A stretch of 64,000 nucleotides of DNA from Alphaproteobacteria bacterium (GTDB lineage Bacteria; Pseudomonadota; Alphaproteobacteria; UBA6615), in NCBI GenBank assembly GCA_021774575.1, contig JAJFIX010000009.1, forward strand, positions 62,001-126,000, in the 5' to 3' direction. Of this stretch, positions 44,582 to 54,284 are shown piece after piece. Below the pieces are notes generated by a model, which had not been told where the DNA came from, did not search any database, and saw nothing but the letters and a program-made list of their open reading frames with translations. The position numbers were made by a program, and so were the translations under genes. Each line of letters opens with the position of its first letter. Within the stretch, counting starts at the first letter, position 1.

Positions 44582-44872
44582 ATGTGCAAAGAAAATGAAG
44601 GCACGGGAAATGAGTTGAGACGTGACCTTTTGACCTTGATTGGCGGTGTCGGTATTGCCGGTGCCGGACTGATCGGCCTCAGCGCTTGTGTTCCGGCGAG
44701 TCAAGCGATGCCGACCCCAGACGAAAGAGATCAGCTTACCGGGGACGAAATGGTCGGCAAAAAACTGCGTATTGTGCGACCCGGCGTCTTCGTGACCCAG
44801 GAGTTTGATGCTGATCGGGTGACCATAAATTTGGATGAAGGCGACAGGATCGTCGGTGTGCGTTTGGGCTGA
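44582..44872 (+). CDS. Small lipoprotein with I78-type peptidase-inhibitor domain
   Basis: 96-residue protein. The N-terminus has LRRDLLTLIGGVGIAGAGLIGLSAC: twin arginines before a hydrophobic core and a lipobox ending in cysteine, so it is probably a lipoprotein, perhaps Tat-exported. The C-terminal 45 residues (GKKLRIVRPGVFVTQEFDADRVTINLDEGDRIVGV) match the I78 inhibitor pattern. The usual final R-x-CG is RLG here, lacking cysteine. It may restrain envelope proteases. It lies upstream of the SRP RNA on the same strand. Confidence 0.78.
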   Translation: MCKENEGTGNELRRDLLTLIGGVGIAGAGLIGLSACVPASQAMPTPDERDQLTGDEMVGKKLRIVRPGVFVTQEFDADRVTINLDEGDRIVGVRLG

Positions 44873-44956
44873 CCCGAAATTTTAGCTTTTGCCGGTTTAT
44901 TTGGGCAAAAAGGCAAAAATTTGTGGTCGATTTGTATACCCAAGGGCGTGATCTGA

Positions 44957-44962
44957 TATAGT
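44957..44962 (+). promoter_or_regulatory. -10 element of the SRP RNA gene
   Basis: TATAGT ends 6 bases before the first base of the predicted RNA. A weak TTGTAT lies 19 bases upstream as a possible -35. Confidence 0.5.
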
Positions 44963-44968
44963 GCGCCC

Positions 44969-45066
44969 GGGAGATCGGGGCGGACGCGCCGCTCGCCAAT
45001 CCGGTCAGGTCCGAGAGGAAGCAGCCGTAACGAGATTTGCGTGGGTCGTATTAAACTCGGTCTCCC
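44969..45066 (+). ncRNA. ffs: Signal recognition particle RNA (4.5S, small bacterial type)
   Basis: About 98 bases. It contains the universally conserved SRP domain IV core GGTCAGGTCCGAGAGGAAGCAGC, where the tip loop and the symmetric internal loop bind Ffh. The ends GGGAGA and TCTCCC pair to close the long hairpin. It lies between the I78 lipoprotein and dnaX, a common alphaproteobacterial position (ffs-dnaX-ybaB-recR). Ends are set by the closing stem and may be off by a few bases. Confidence 0.95.
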
Positions 45067-45154
45067 ACTTCGAACGCCACCAGGTTCATGACCAGTAGGT
45101 CCAACCGAATGGCTCCATCTCCAATTAGGGGGCGGACAGCCGCCAGCTACATCC

Positions 45155-47110
45155 ATGTCTGAGCATGATAGCGATCAAGACGGGCAAGATGCCGATATGC
45201 CCCTCGATGAGGACGGAAGTCCGACCGTCGATGATCCCGACCAGGTGAGTTTTCTGGAGGCGGGCGCTCCGACACCAGAGACCGTGTCTCAGCCAGATCC
45301 CAAAATTACCCAGTCGGGGCCAGAAACTGTGCTAAAATCGGGGCCAAAATCAGTAAGTGTGCCCGAGGGCGATAATTATCGTGTTCTGGCCCGCAAATAT
45401 CGGCCGCAAAATTTCGACGATCTATTGGGCCAGGAGGCGATGGTCAGGATGCTGACCAATGCCTTTGCCGCCGGACGCATTGCCCATGCGTTCTTGTTGA
45501 CCGGTGTGCGTGGTGTCGGCAAGACAACGACGGCACGCATCATTGCCAAGGCGTTGAATTGCATTGGCCCGGGAACAGAGAATGGGCCCACGGTGACGCC
45601 CTGCGGTACCTGCGAAAACTGCGTCTCGATCACCCAGGATAGAAATATCGACGTCATCGAAATGGATGCGGCAAGCCGCACCGGTGTTGATGATATCCGA
45701 GAAATATTGGACGGCGTCCGATTTCGTCCGGTTGGGGCACGCTACAAAATCTACATCATCGATGAAATTCACATGTTGTCGCGCCATGCCTTCAATGCGC
45801 TGCTCAAAACCCTCGAAGAACCGCCCGAAAGCGTGAAATTTATTTTTGCGACAACCGATGTCGGCAAGCTGCCGGTGACGGTTCTGTCGCGTTGTCAGCG
45901 TTTTGATTTGCGCCGGGTTGATGCAACGGTGCTAATCGGGCACCTGCATAATATCGCCAAGGCCGAAGGCGCCGAAGTCGACGATGATGGGCTGGCTCTG
46001 TTGGCTCGCGCCGCCGATGGGTCCGTGCGCGACAGTCTTTCATTGCTTGACCAGGCGATTGCCATGCAGTCGGACGCGAGCGGCGCCCTTTCCGTCGCGC
46101 AATTGCGCGATATGTTGGGCCAAGCCGATGGCGGTCAAATTTACGACCTCTTCGAGCAATTGATGGGCGGCGACATTGCGTCGGCATTGGCCAATTTTAA
46201 ATTTATGCACGATGCCGGGGCCGATCCGATCGGGGTGATCCAGACCCTGATGGAATTGGTGCATTGGCTGACCCGCATCAAAGCGGCGGGTGCCGCCGTT
46301 GATATGACTACGGCGACAGAAATCGAACGCGTACGCGGAAAAGAACTTTCCGATCGTCTCGGAATGCCGATCTTAACGCGGGCTTGGCAAATGCTATTGA
46401 AGGGAATTGGCGAAATACAAACTGCGCCATCGGCCTATGCGGCGGCGGAAATGGTGCTCATTCGCCTTGCCTATGTGGCTGATTTGCCGTCACCGGGGGA
46501 TTTGGTGCGGCGCCTGCAGCAGAGCGACGGGGCGAGTGCTCCCCAATCGCGGGAACCGGCAGGATCGGTGAGTGAGGGGCATTCCGGTGGTGGTGGCGAG
46601 AGGCTCCGGGCCGTTGCCGGTGGCGGTGTTGCCCAGAGCGCGCCGATTACCGCTCCCGACCCCAAGTCAACCCCACAAGACGGGCCGAGCTCGTTTGCGG
46701 AAATGGTCGAAAACTTTGGCCAGCGCCGTGAGGTCGATATCAGGGGCCAGCTTTTTCATAATGTTCATCTTGTGACCTTTGAGCCCGGCCGCCTGGAAAT
46801 TCGACTGGCGGAGCTGGCGCCCAAGGACTTGCCCGGGCGTGTGGTGAATCGTTTGCGCGAATGGTATGGCCCCCAATGGAGCGTCGCGGTATCGAGTGTC
46901 GAGGGGGCGCCAACCCTGGCCGAGCAGGCCCGCGCCAGTGAGGCCGCCGATTATGATGCTGCCGCAAAAGACCCTCTGGTCTTAGCGGTGCTGGAAGCCT
47001 TTCCGGGTGCCCGAATTGCCAAAGTGACAAATCGGCAGGAAATGTCCGGTTTTGATCGAGACAGCAGCGACTATGTGGATGATGCAAAGGACGAGGATGA
47101 GCTGACATGA
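45155..47110 (+). CDS. dnaX: DNA polymerase III subunits gamma/tau
   Basis: 651-residue clamp-loader ATPase. An acidic, probably disordered N-terminal extension of about 72 residues precedes the conserved [20 protein letters not shown]. Motifs: Walker [14 protein letters not shown], zinc cysteines CGTCENC with an earlier Cys, DEIHMLS (Walker B), and the sensor [26 protein letters not shown]. The C-terminal tau region (about 520-620) for polymerase contact is present. I saw no obvious slippery frameshift site. It overlaps ybaB by four bases. Confidence 0.96.
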   Translation: MSEHDSDQDGQDADMPLDEDGSPTVDDPDQVSFLEAGAPTPETVSQPDPKITQSGPETVLKSGPKSVSVPEGDNYRVLARKYRPQNFDDLLGQEAMVRMLTNAFAAGRIAHAFLLTGVRGVGKTTTARIIAKALNCIGPGTENGPTVTPCGTCENCVSITQDRNIDVIEMDAASRTGVDDIREILDGVRFRPVGARYKIYIIDEIHMLSRHAFNALLKTLEEPPESVKFIFATTDVGKLPVTVLSRCQRFDLRRVDATVLIGHLHNIAKAEGAEVDDDGLALLARAADGSVRDSLSLLDQAIAMQSDASGALSVAQLRDMLGQADGGQIYDLFEQLMGGDIASALANFKFMHDAGADPIGVIQTLMELVHWLTRIKAAGAAVDMTTATEIERVRGKELSDRLGMPILTRAWQMLLKGIGEIQTAPSAYAAAEMVLIRLAYVADLPSPGDLVRRLQQSDGASAPQSREPAGSVSEGHSGGGGERLRAVAGGGVAQSAPITAPDPKSTPQDGPSSFAEMVENFGQRREVDIRGQLFHNVHLVTFEPGRLEIRLAELAPKDLPGRVVNRLREWYGPQWSVAVSSVEGAPTLAEQARASEAADYDAAAKDPLVLAVLEAFPGARIAKVTNRQEMSGFDRDSSDYVDDAKDEDELT

Positions 47111-47430
47111 AAAATTTGGGCGCCATGATGAAGCAGGCTCAGGCCATGCAAGGCAAAATGGCGGATATGCAAGAACGGCTGGGCGACACCGAAGTCGACG
47201 GGGCGTCCGGGGCCGGGCTGGTAAAGGTGACGCTGAACGGCAAAGGCGAGATGCGACGGCTGACGATTGACCCATCTCTGATCGATCCAAAGGAGCCGGG
47301 CATGTTGGAGGATTTGATTGTCGCCGCCCATAACGACGCGCGGGGCAAGGTCGATCAGTTTAAGGCTGAGGAAATGCAAGCCTTAACCGGCGGGCTGGGA
47401 TTACCGCCTGGCTTTAAGCTACCTTTCTAG
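47107..47430 (+). CDS. ybaB: YbaB/EbfC family nucleoid-associated protein
   Basis: 107-residue DNA-binding protein of the YbaB/EbfC family ([30 protein letters not shown], then [22 protein letters not shown]). It forms a tweezer-like dimer. It sits between dnaX (ATGA overlap) and recR (14-base gap), the conserved order in bacteria. Confidence 0.96.
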   Translation: MKNLGAMMKQAQAMQGKMADMQERLGDTEVDGASGAGLVKVTLNGKGEMRRLTIDPSLIDPKEPGMLEDLIVAAHNDARGKVDQFKAEEMQALTGGLGLPPGFKLPF

Positions 47431-47444
47431 GCCGTTGGCTCCTT

Positions 47445-48035
47445 ATGGCTGCGCCGGAAATTGAACATCTGATTAGGTTGCTGACGAGATTGCCCGGTCT
47501 TGGCCCGCGCTCGGCCAGGCGGCTGGCTCTTCATTTGATGCGCCATCGCGCGCAACTTCTCGATCCGTTGGCCGCGGCACTGACCGAGGCGGGACGGGTG
47601 CTCACCGAATGTGGAACCTGCGGCAATATCGATACGCGAAATCCGTGTGTCGTCTGCACCGATCCCGAGCGCGATGCAGGGCTCATTTGCATTGTTGAGG
47701 ATGTCGCCGATCTTTGGGCGATGGAGCGCAGCGGTGCCTATCGCGGGTGCTATCACGTGTTGGGTGGCACGCTTTCAGCTCTCGACGGCAAAGGCCCGGA
47801 AGAGCTAAAAATTCCAATTCTGGTCAGCCGGGCGAGAGAGAGTGCGCGTGAAGTGGTTCTGGCGACCAGTGCCACTGTTGCCGGGCAGACAACCGCTCAC
47901 TATATCACAGAATTACTCGCCAAGGCCCAAGTCACTGTGACCCAAATCGCTCACGGCGTTCCGGTTGGCGGTGAGCTGGACTATCTCGATGACGGAACGC
48001 TGATGGCGGCGATGAAGGCGCGTCACAAGGTCTGA
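47445..48035 (+). CDS. recR: Recombination mediator protein RecR
   Basis: 196-residue RecFOR-pathway protein. It has the helix-hairpin-helix [20 protein letters not shown], the C4 zinc finger [16 protein letters not shown], and the Toprim domain [28 protein letters not shown]. Third gene of the dnaX-ybaB-recR operon. Its 3' end overlaps the metallopeptidase gene on the other strand by 13 bases. Confidence 0.97.
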   Translation: MAAPEIEHLIRLLTRLPGLGPRSARRLALHLMRHRAQLLDPLAAALTEAGRVLTECGTCGNIDTRNPCVVCTDPERDAGLICIVEDVADLWAMERSGAYRGCYHVLGGTLSALDGKGPEELKIPILVSRARESAREVVLATSATVAGQTTAHYITELLAKAQVTVTQIAHGVPVGGELDYLDDGTLMAAMKARHKV

Positions 48036-48448
48036 GGGTCGGCCGCACTTTGCTCCAGCGCGTCCATATCATCATCGGAGAGGCCAAAATGATGGCCGAC
48101 TTCGTGAATGATCACATTCCTGACAATCGCCTCCAGCGTCTCGCCCGACTCCGCCCAAAAATCAAGCAGGGCCCGCCGGTAGAGATATATTCGGTCGACG
48201 TCTTGAACCACGTCATGAAGACTTTTTTGATCCAACGACCGCCCATGATACAGGCCGAGTAACTCAAAAGGGCTGGTGAGACCCATATCGCGCCCGATTT
48301 CTTCGTCACATAGCTCGCGCACGGCAATGACCAGATCGACCGTGTGACGTCGAAGCAGCGGTGGGATCGTATCTAGGGCCGCCTCGGCAATGGTGGCTAT
48401 ATCGTCGAGCGTGGGTGAGGTTTTGTCGCCCGGATAAGGTGGGGTCAT
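48023..48448 (-). CDS. Small zincin-like metallopeptidase family protein
   Basis: 141-residue protein with the zinc motif [21 protein letters not shown] (HExxHxxGxxD) near the C-terminus, characteristic of the widespread small metallopeptidase family (formerly DUF1025). No signal peptide, so cytoplasmic. Physiological substrate unknown. It overlaps recR at the 3' end and lies 11 bases after the EamA gene on the same strand. Confidence 0.9.
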   Translation of the reverse strand: MTPPYPGDKTSPTLDDIATIAEAALDTIPPLLRRHTVDLVIAVRELCDEEIGRDMGLTSPFELLGLYHGRSLDQKSLHDVVQDVDRIYLYRRALLDFWAESGETLEAIVRNVIIHEVGHHFGLSDDDMDALEQSAADPQTL

Positions 48449-48459
48449 TTCGATCCTGC

Positions 48460-49386
48460 TTACGTCAGTAGTAGTGTGATAATGCCGCCGACCACCATGA
48501 AAATGCCAAAAAACTCCACTAAATTAGACCGCTCGCGGAAAATCAAATAGGAAGCGATAAAGGTAAAGACGAGCTCAATCTGGCCCAAGGCGCGGACATG
48601 GGCCGCACTTTGAATGGTCATGGCGCTAAACCAGCAAATCGAGCCGACCCCGCCAACCAGCCCGACCCAGGCCGCCGGCCGCCAAGCCTGTCCGATAGCG
48701 CGCAGGCTGTCGGGCTCGTTTAGGCGCATATATAGCAGCATTAAAGCCGATTGCAGAAAGGTCACAAAAACCAGTGTATATGCCGCTTGAATGAGGAATC
48801 CCGGCCCGCCGCTCCCATCGGCGAGGGAGAGAGAGGCGGCGCGATAACAAACCGCCGAAACACCGAAAAATGCTCCCGAAGCCATCCCCAGCCGAGCGGC
48901 TTTGCCGACTAATGCGCGGATCAAGCCTGAGACTCCGCCGGCCCCATTGATATCGGCGCGGGCAGTCGAAAGGGCGATGACACCGACCAAGCTGACCGCG
49001 ATGCCGATTGTCGCCCCTAGGGTCAGTCGGTCACCGAGCAGGAAAATTCCAAGGATCGCTGTTTGTGCCGTTTCGGTCTTTGAATATGCGGTCCCTACAG
49101 CAAAATTTCGGTGGGAGAATGTTGCCAATAGGCATGCCGTGGCGAGGATCTGGGCGACACCGCCGATCGCCGCATAAACCGCGAACGTCATATTCGGGGC
49201 CGGAAGGTCGAAGGAGAAGAATAGGTGCAAAACGGCGGCATAGATCAGGGCGACGGGAAACCCATAGCCGAACCGAACGAAGGTCGCGCCGGTATTGGTC
49301 AGGCGGCCTTTCAGCTGTTTTTGCAGGACCGAGCGGACATTTTGCAGGAACGCCGCGGCAAGGGTTATCGGTATCCAAAGTTCCAT
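48460..49386 (-). CDS. EamA/DMT family transporter
   Basis: 308-residue inner-membrane protein with about ten helices in two EamA halves (MELWIPITLAAAFLQNVRSVLQKQL..., and AAWVGLVGGVGSICWFSAMTIQSAAHVRALGQIELVFTFIASYLIF). The start MELWIPITL (49386) is used; the track's 46 upstream residues are hydrophilic and overlap the neighbouring gene end region. 17 bases separate it from the second EamA gene upstream, so they are probably one operon. Substrate unknown. Confidence 0.9.
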   Translation of the reverse strand: MELWIPITLAAAFLQNVRSVLQKQLKGRLTNTGATFVRFGYGFPVALIYAAVLHLFFSFDLPAPNMTFAVYAAIGGVAQILATACLLATFSHRNFAVGTAYSKTETAQTAILGIFLLGDRLTLGATIGIAVSLVGVIALSTARADINGAGGVSGLIRALVGKAARLGMASGAFFGVSAVCYRAASLSLADGSGGPGFLIQAAYTLVFVTFLQSALMLLYMRLNEPDSLRAIGQAWRPAAWVGLVGGVGSICWFSAMTIQSAAHVRALGQIELVFTFIASYLIFRERSNLVEFFGIFMVVGGIITLLLT

Positions 49387-49403
49387 CTGTGTTTTAAACC
49401 CGT

Positions 49404-50315
49404 CTATTTTACTTCTAGGGCGCCTTTTTCTGTCACATCTTCGCGTTGGCGCGCCATTTTTGCCTCCCTGCGGCCAATATAAATTGTTGCCCCGGCAATA
49501 ACGCCACCACCGATCCAGGTCCACAATTCCGGAATTTGGCCAAAAAATGTAGCGCCAATAACCGCGATAAAGGGCAGTCGGAGATAATCGAGGGGTACCA
49601 GCGCCGACGCATCGCCATATTTGAATGCGGTGGTCAGCATAAAATGGGCGATAGTGGCGAGGAAGCCTATGATAATGACCAGTGCCATGGTTTCTAGGCT
49701 CGGCGTTTCCCAGACAAAAAATGCCGGAATGGCGATCAACGGCGTCGACAGAACGGCGTTATAGAGGATGATTGTTGCCGTTCCATCGTCGCGACCGGCA
49801 AATTTTATGATATTGAGATTGGCGGCAACAAAGACCGCCGCCACAATTGGCAGGCTGGAAATCCAGGTTATTTCAGTGAAACCTGGACGAAGCACAATAA
49901 GAACGCCGACAAATCCGATGATGGTCGCCGTCCAACGCCGGGCACCGACATATTCACCTAGAAAAATCGCTGCGCCGAAGGTGGTAAAAAGCGGGATAGT
50001 GAAATTCAGGGCGGTCGCTTGGGCCAATGGAAGAATCGATATGGCGTAAAACCAAGCCAGGGTAGCACCGGTGGTCATGACGGCGCGGAATAAATAAAGT
50101 TTGCGGTGGCTGGTGTGCCAGATCTGGGGGCCAATTCGGATGACGAATGGCAGCATGAAAATGGCGCCAAACAGCCAGCGAAAAAATGCCACTTGAAACG
50201 GGTGTATGTCTGTTGCCGCAAGCCTAATTAACCCGTGCATTGAAGCAAAGGTGAGCGTCGCCCCGGTCATCAATAGGATGCCAGCCATGATTTTTGGGCG
50301 ATCAATTTCGGGCAT
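49404..50315 (-). CDS. EamA/DMT family transporter
   Basis: 303-residue drug/metabolite transporter with ten helices (ILLMTGATLTFASMHGLIRLAA..., HPFQVAFFRWLFGAIFMLPF). The ATG at 50315 has a GAGA site 9 bases upstream; the track's start six codons earlier is TTG without one. It is not closely similar to the adjacent EamA protein in motif detail (for example FFRWLFG here against VRFGYGFPVALIY there), so the two are probably not a recent duplication. Confidence 0.9.
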   Translation of the reverse strand: MPEIDRPKIMAGILLMTGATLTFASMHGLIRLAATDIHPFQVAFFRWLFGAIFMLPFVIRIGPQIWHTSHRKLYLFRAVMTTGATLAWFYAISILPLAQATALNFTIPLFTTFGAAIFLGEYVGARRWTATIIGFVGVLIVLRPGFTEITWISSLPIVAAVFVAANLNIIKFAGRDDGTATIILYNAVLSTPLIAIPAFFVWETPSLETMALVIIIGFLATIAHFMLTTAFKYGDASALVPLDYLRLPFIAVIGATFFGQIPELWTWIGGGVIAGATIYIGRREAKMARQREDVTEKGALEVK

Positions 50316-50481
50316 AAAGGTTTTTCTCTGCAATAGGGGTCATGCTGGTCAGCGGACAATTGTTCGCCCGCCCATCCTACTATCGAGGTTGGGGGGAGAT
50401 CGTGTTAGGGCGATGATTAAAGGAACTTTATATTTAGCATATAGGAGCGGCTCAGGAATTGCGTGGATGAATTGCGCAAGT

Positions 50482-50510
50482 CCTTGGTTTCCCCAATTTT
50501 TTCGTATAAT
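50482..50510 (+). promoter_or_regulatory. Candidate promoter upstream of the second peptidoglycan-binding protein
   Basis: In the 357-base gap 50316-50672, a perfect TATAAT at 50505-50510 is preceded by CTTGGT about 16 bases upstream. A leader of about 155 bases would follow. The strong AAGGAGGAAG just after it has no start codon at a usable distance. Nothing else was recognised in the gap. Confidence 0.35.
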
Positions 50511-50672
50511 AAGGAGGAAGAGTTTTAGCTGTTCCAGTGCGCTGGTCGAATAATTAAGGCGAATGCGCATGGGCACAAGGATGTGATGGGCCCGGCAAAA
50601 GGCGGGACTAATAGTTGGCACTTGCAATGGCGGACCCAAGTGGCGCGCGCCTAATTTACCGGGAGGGGCCTA

Positions 50673-51299
50673 ATGTCGTTTACTCATTTTTCCAAACTTA
50701 TGGTTGGGGCGATTGCGCTCGCATCTGTGTGGGCATTTTTTGGCGGGACGGGCGTGCCGGTGAATGGCGCACGAGCGCAAAACGCCTTTGTCCTTGCGCC
50801 GGGCGGATCGAGTGGCGGCGCTGATACACAACCTGCAGCAACGCAGTTTGATAGGGTCTTGGCCGTGCAGCGCATGCTCAAGGCAAATGGATTTGCCGTG
50901 GGCGTGATCAACGGTAGCTTGACCAGCGATACAGTCGCGGCCATCCGGTCATTTCAGCGGCAAAATTCGATGCGCATTGATGGTCAAATCAGCGAAAGCC
51001 TGATTACCTTTTTAGCGCTGCATGCGGTCGATAAGATGGAAACCGGCGATCGTGCCGATCTGGCCGAGGCTGGGTCAGGCGACGAAGGAAGTCTCGATTT
51101 GGCATCGCGCTCGGTCAGGGCCTTTGTGCAGCGGGTCTTGGCACGGTCCGGCTTTAACCCCGGCCGGATTGATGGCGTGTTTGTTGCCGAAACAGAGCAG
51201 GCCATTCGCGACTATCAAATTCGGGTTATTGAGGCCGAGGAGATCACCGGCATCGTCGATACCGATTTGCTGTCCAGTCTCGGCTCGGCGCTGGAATAG
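50673..51299 (+). CDS. Exported protein with two peptidoglycan-binding (PG_binding_1) domains
   Basis: 208-residue periplasmic protein. It has a signal peptide (about residues 1-36, cleavage near GARAQN), then two PG_binding_1 modules: VLAVQRMLKANGFAVGVINGSLTSDTVAAIRSFQRQNSMRIDGQIS and FVQRVLARSGFNPGRIDGVFVAETEQAIRDYQIR. No catalytic domain. The pair of modules is similar in order and wording to that of the repeat lipoprotein at 29904, and both genes have a GGGAGGGG-type ribosome site followed closely by TAATG. It probably binds the cell wall as a structural or targeting protein. Confidence 0.85.
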   Translation: MSFTHFSKLMVGAIALASVWAFFGGTGVPVNGARAQNAFVLAPGGSSGGADTQPAATQFDRVLAVQRMLKANGFAVGVINGSLTSDTVAAIRSFQRQNSMRIDGQISESLITFLALHAVDKMETGDRADLAEAGSGDEGSLDLASRSVRAFVQRVLARSGFNPGRIDGVFVAETEQAIRDYQIRVIEAEEITGIVDTDLLSSLGSALE

Positions 51300-51317
51300 G
51301 TCTTTCGGTTCCGGCGA

Positions 51318-52871
51318 TTAGCGGCGTGGGTTGATCCGGCGATAGCCGAGCGCCTCGGCAATATGGAATTGCGCGACTTTTGTCGCGCCGGCAAGATCGG
51401 CGAGGGTGCGGGCGACCCTTAGGACGCGGTGGTAACCGCGCGCTGTTAACTGCATCGTTTCTGCAGCTTTGGATAATAGGTCTCGGCCAGCCTGATCGGG
51501 GGCGGCGACCTCTTCCAACAGCACACCATCGGCTTCGGCATTCGTGGTTATTGCGTGGGCGGTATAGCGCGCGCTTTGAACCGCCCTGGCGGCGGCAACC
51601 CGCTGTGCGACTTGCGCGCTGTGTTCACTGGGTGACGGTAGGGAAAGGTCGGAGATGGCCACCGGCGGAACGTCGATATGCAAGTCAATCCGATCAAACA
51701 GCGGCCCGGATATTTTTCCCTGATAATCGGCAGCACACCGGGGTGCGCGGCTGCAAGCTTGACCGGGGTCGTCGAGATATCCGCATCGGCAAGGGTTCAT
51801 TGCCGCGATCAATTGAAAACGGGCCGGATAGCTTGTGTGGACATTTGCTCGCGCAATGATGGCTTGACCGGATTCAATCGGCTGGCGCAGGGCTTCCAAC
51901 GCGGCGCGGGAAAATTCCGGGAGTTCGTCTAAGAATAGGATGCCCCGATGGGCAAGACTGACCTCGCCGGGATTGGCGCGATTGCCGCCTCCGACCAAGG
52001 CGGGCATTGATGCCGAATGGTGGGGGGCGCGGAAGGGCCTCGTGGTGATGAGCCCGCCATAATCGCTATTCCCCGATGTCGGGCCCCCCGATCTCAATCC
52101 AGTGGCGGCGAGTTGCCCGGCAACCGAATGGATCATTGAAACTTCGAGGGCTTCGCGGGTTCCTAATGGAGGCAAGAGCCCCGGTAACCGCTGGGCAAGC
52201 ATCGATTTCCCCGCACCGGGTGGACCGGTCATCAGCAAATTATGCCCACCGGCGGCGGCAATTTCGAGAGCCCGTTTGGCAGTTTCCTGCCCCTTTATGT
52301 CGGCGAGATCGGGGTAGGCGGTGGCGGTGGGTTTAACGGATTTGCGTGGGGGCGAAAGAATTTGGCGGCCATTGAAATGGTTGATCAGGGCGAGCAAATT
52401 TGGTGCGGCGAGGATACCTATTTCACCGGCCCACGCCGCTTCGCCGCCCTGGGCCGCTGGACAAATCAGGCCGAGGTTGCGGGCGGCGGCATCGATGGCG
52501 GCGGGTAGGGCGCCGGCAACAGGGGCCAAAGTTCCGTCGAGACCGAGTTCGCCCAAGGCGAGATAACCGGCGAGCGCATCTCCGTCGAGAATATTCATTG
52601 CGACCAGCAGGCCAAGGGCGATGGGCAGGTCAAAATGACTGCCTTCCTTGGCCATGTCCGCCGGGGCCAGGTTTACCGTGATCCGCTTGGGTGGCAGGGC
52701 GAGGCTGAGCGAGCCCAGAGCGGCACGAACGCGCTCGCGGCTTTCCCCGACGGCCTTGTCGGGCAAACCGACAATGGTAAATGCGGGCAGACCATTGGTC
52801 ATCTGCACCTGGACATCGACCGCCAGCGTATCGATGCCCCGAAAAGCAATGGTCGCAACCCTTGCCGTCAT
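51318..52871 (-). CDS. comM: YifB/ComM family Mg-chelatase-like AAA+ ATPase
   Basis: 517-residue AAA+ protein. The N-terminal ChlI-type domain (FTIVGLPDKAVGESRERVRAAL; NLAPADMAKEGSHFDLPIAL) is followed by Walker A MTGPPGAGKSMLAQRL, Walker B GILFLDELPEF, and the C-terminal GPLFDRIDLHIDVPPV. Homologue ComM is a helicase promoting branch migration in natural transformation. Stand-alone gene, converging on the peptidoglycan-binding protein. Confidence 0.94.
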   Translation of the reverse strand: MTARVATIAFRGIDTLAVDVQVQMTNGLPAFTIVGLPDKAVGESRERVRAALGSLSLALPPKRITVNLAPADMAKEGSHFDLPIALGLLVAMNILDGDALAGYLALGELGLDGTLAPVAGALPAAIDAAARNLGLICPAAQGGEAAWAGEIGILAAPNLLALINHFNGRQILSPPRKSVKPTATAYPDLADIKGQETAKRALEIAAAGGHNLLMTGPPGAGKSMLAQRLPGLLPPLGTREALEVSMIHSVAGQLAATGLRSGGPTSGNSDYGGLITTRPFRAPHHSASMPALVGGGNRANPGEVSLAHRGILFLDELPEFSRAALEALRQPIESGQAIIARANVHTSYPARFQLIAAMNPCRCGYLDDPGQACSRAPRCAADYQGKISGPLFDRIDLHIDVPPVAISDLSLPSPSEHSAQVAQRVAAARAVQSARYTAHAITTNAEADGVLLEEVAAPDQAGRDLLSKAAETMQLTARGYHRVLRVARTLADLAGATKVAQFHIAEALGYRRINPRR

Positions 52872-53079
52872 AGTAAGGCCGCGTCACGCCATGCGCGCAA
52901 TAGGTCGGAATAAATTTGGGCGTTTTCTTGGTGTGCGATCATGGATAGTGATCGTGGATGGCTGCCATCGATAGGGCTCAATTACTGTTAAATTCCAAGA
53001 ATAACTATCGCATAACGGGTGGGGTCGAGCAATGACATCTCGTGACTTCTGGGTATCACATGTGAGCTCCAAGAAAAAA

Positions 53080-53107
53080 CAGCGGCCAGTCCGAGGACTG
53101 GCCGCTG
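53080..53107 (-). terminator. Rho-independent terminator of the porin gene
   Basis: Perfect 13-bp stem CAGCGGCCAGTCC / GGACTGGCCGCTG with a tight GA centre, followed on the minus strand by GTTTTTTCTT. It lies 38 bases past the porin stop. The remaining gap up to comM (52872-53079) holds nothing recognisable. Confidence 0.93.
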
Positions 53108-53144
53108 CCATTTCACAACGTCTTCGCTTTGGTCTTAAGCCAAA

Positions 53145-54284
53145 TTAGAAGCCCATCGTTGTCGCGATAGTGAACGTGGTTGCACTGTTGTCAACCTGGC
53201 TATCACCGCTGTCTTCGATGTCAAAATGCGTGACACCGGCACCGATGCTGAGGCCCGGTGCAAGAGCGTAATTGGTCGTCAGCGAGTAGGCTGTCTGCTC
53301 TTGGTCGCGGTTGAGTGCTGAGCCACCAATATTTACAGAATCATCCTTTTTCGTGTACTGACCGCCAGCCGATACCGACCACGGGCCGGAGCTGAAGGAC
53401 AGGGCAACGTCGTACCAAGCAAGGTCAAGACCGGCGGAGCCGGCTGCCGTGTCCTGCTCGACTTCACCATAACCGAAGGCAAATCCAGCACCCATGCCGG
53501 TCACTTTGGCACCAACGGAGAATGCGGTTGCATCCTGATGGTCATTGGCTGCATTCGAGAGGCCCTTGGCCGCACGGTTGGCTTTTTCATAACCGACATA
53601 AACGACGGTCGTGTAATTGCCATAGCTCGACGTGTACTGACCGGCAATTGAGAGGATATCCTCAAATCCGCTATTACCGTCGCCTGTTGACGTCATGTCA
53701 GCATTGTTGTCGGATTCGTTGGTGTACGAAATCGCAACCGTCAGGCCACCATAGTTAGGCGTCGAATAACGGATCGTGCCGCCGGCAGACCGGAAATCGA
53801 CCATACGACCACCGCCGACGCCGAAATGGAGGTTTTTGCCGCCGCCGTTGGAGTAACCGCCGCGACCGACCATAACGCTCGAACCCGTGACATCAAGGGT
53901 ATCGGTTGCTGTGTCGGTGTCACCGAAGGTCAACCGACCAAAACGGTTCGACAAATGCAATTCGGCGCGATCTTCGTCGACGTCATAGACGAAACCATAG
54001 CTCAGGCCGTTATCGGCCGTCGCGGAACCGTTGATCGCCAGTGCTCTGAAATCATCCATCAGATCAAAGGACTGTCCCATTTCCTTCCGATCTTGGTCGA
54101 TGAAGTTGGCGGAAACACGAACCGTACCGGAAATGCGAACAGCAAAAGCCGGCTGGTTCTGTACGACGGGCGAAGCGCCGTCCTGTGTGTCGTTAGCGGC
54201 CTCTTCAAAGCCCTGAGCGGAAGCACCACTTGCGAAAAGCGATGCGCCGGCCAATGCCGTCGTGGCGAGTAAGAGTTTCTTCAT
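53145..54284 (-). CDS. Outer-membrane porin (Rhodobacter-type, Gram-negative porin family)
   Basis: 379-residue beta-barrel protein. Signal peptide MKKLLLATTALAGASLFASGASAQ, then alternating amphipathic strands such as FAVRISGTVRVSANFID, and a C-terminal phenylalanine (TIATTMGF) for BAM recognition. LSNRFGRLTFGDTDTATD is the typical 'FGxLxxGdxd' porin motif. A GGAGG ribosome site lies 10 bases upstream, and the strong terminator fits an abundant protein. General diffusion pore; specificity is not predictable. Confidence 0.92.
   Translation of the reverse strand: MKKLLLATTALAGASLFASGASAQGFEEAANDTQDGASPVVQNQPAFAVRISGTVRVSANFIDQDRKEMGQSFDLMDDFRALAINGSATADNGLSYGFVYDVDEDRAELHLSNRFGRLTFGDTDTATDTLDVTGSSVMVGRGGYSNGGGKNLHFGVGGGRMVDFRSAGGTIRYSTPNYGGLTVAISYTNESDNNADMTSTGDGNSGFEDILSIAGQYTSSYGNYTTVVYVGYEKANRAAKGLSNAANDHQDATAFSVGAKVTGMGAGFAFGYGEVEQDTAAGSAGLDLAWYDVALSFSSGPWSVSAGGQYTKKDDSVNIGGSALNRDQEQTAYSLTTNYALAPGLSIGAGVTHFDIEDSGDSQVDNSATTFTIATTMGF

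Noticed and set aside
43541-50315. A new multi-gene defence or biosynthetic system
   Set aside because: Every gene in this stretch except small hypotheticals belongs to a housekeeping family in a common order; nothing suggested a coordinated novel system.
50349-50639. 96-residue minus-strand ORF in the gap before the peptidoglycan-binding protein
   Set aside because: No start signal, no motif, and it is antisense to the likely promoter and leader of the downstream gene.
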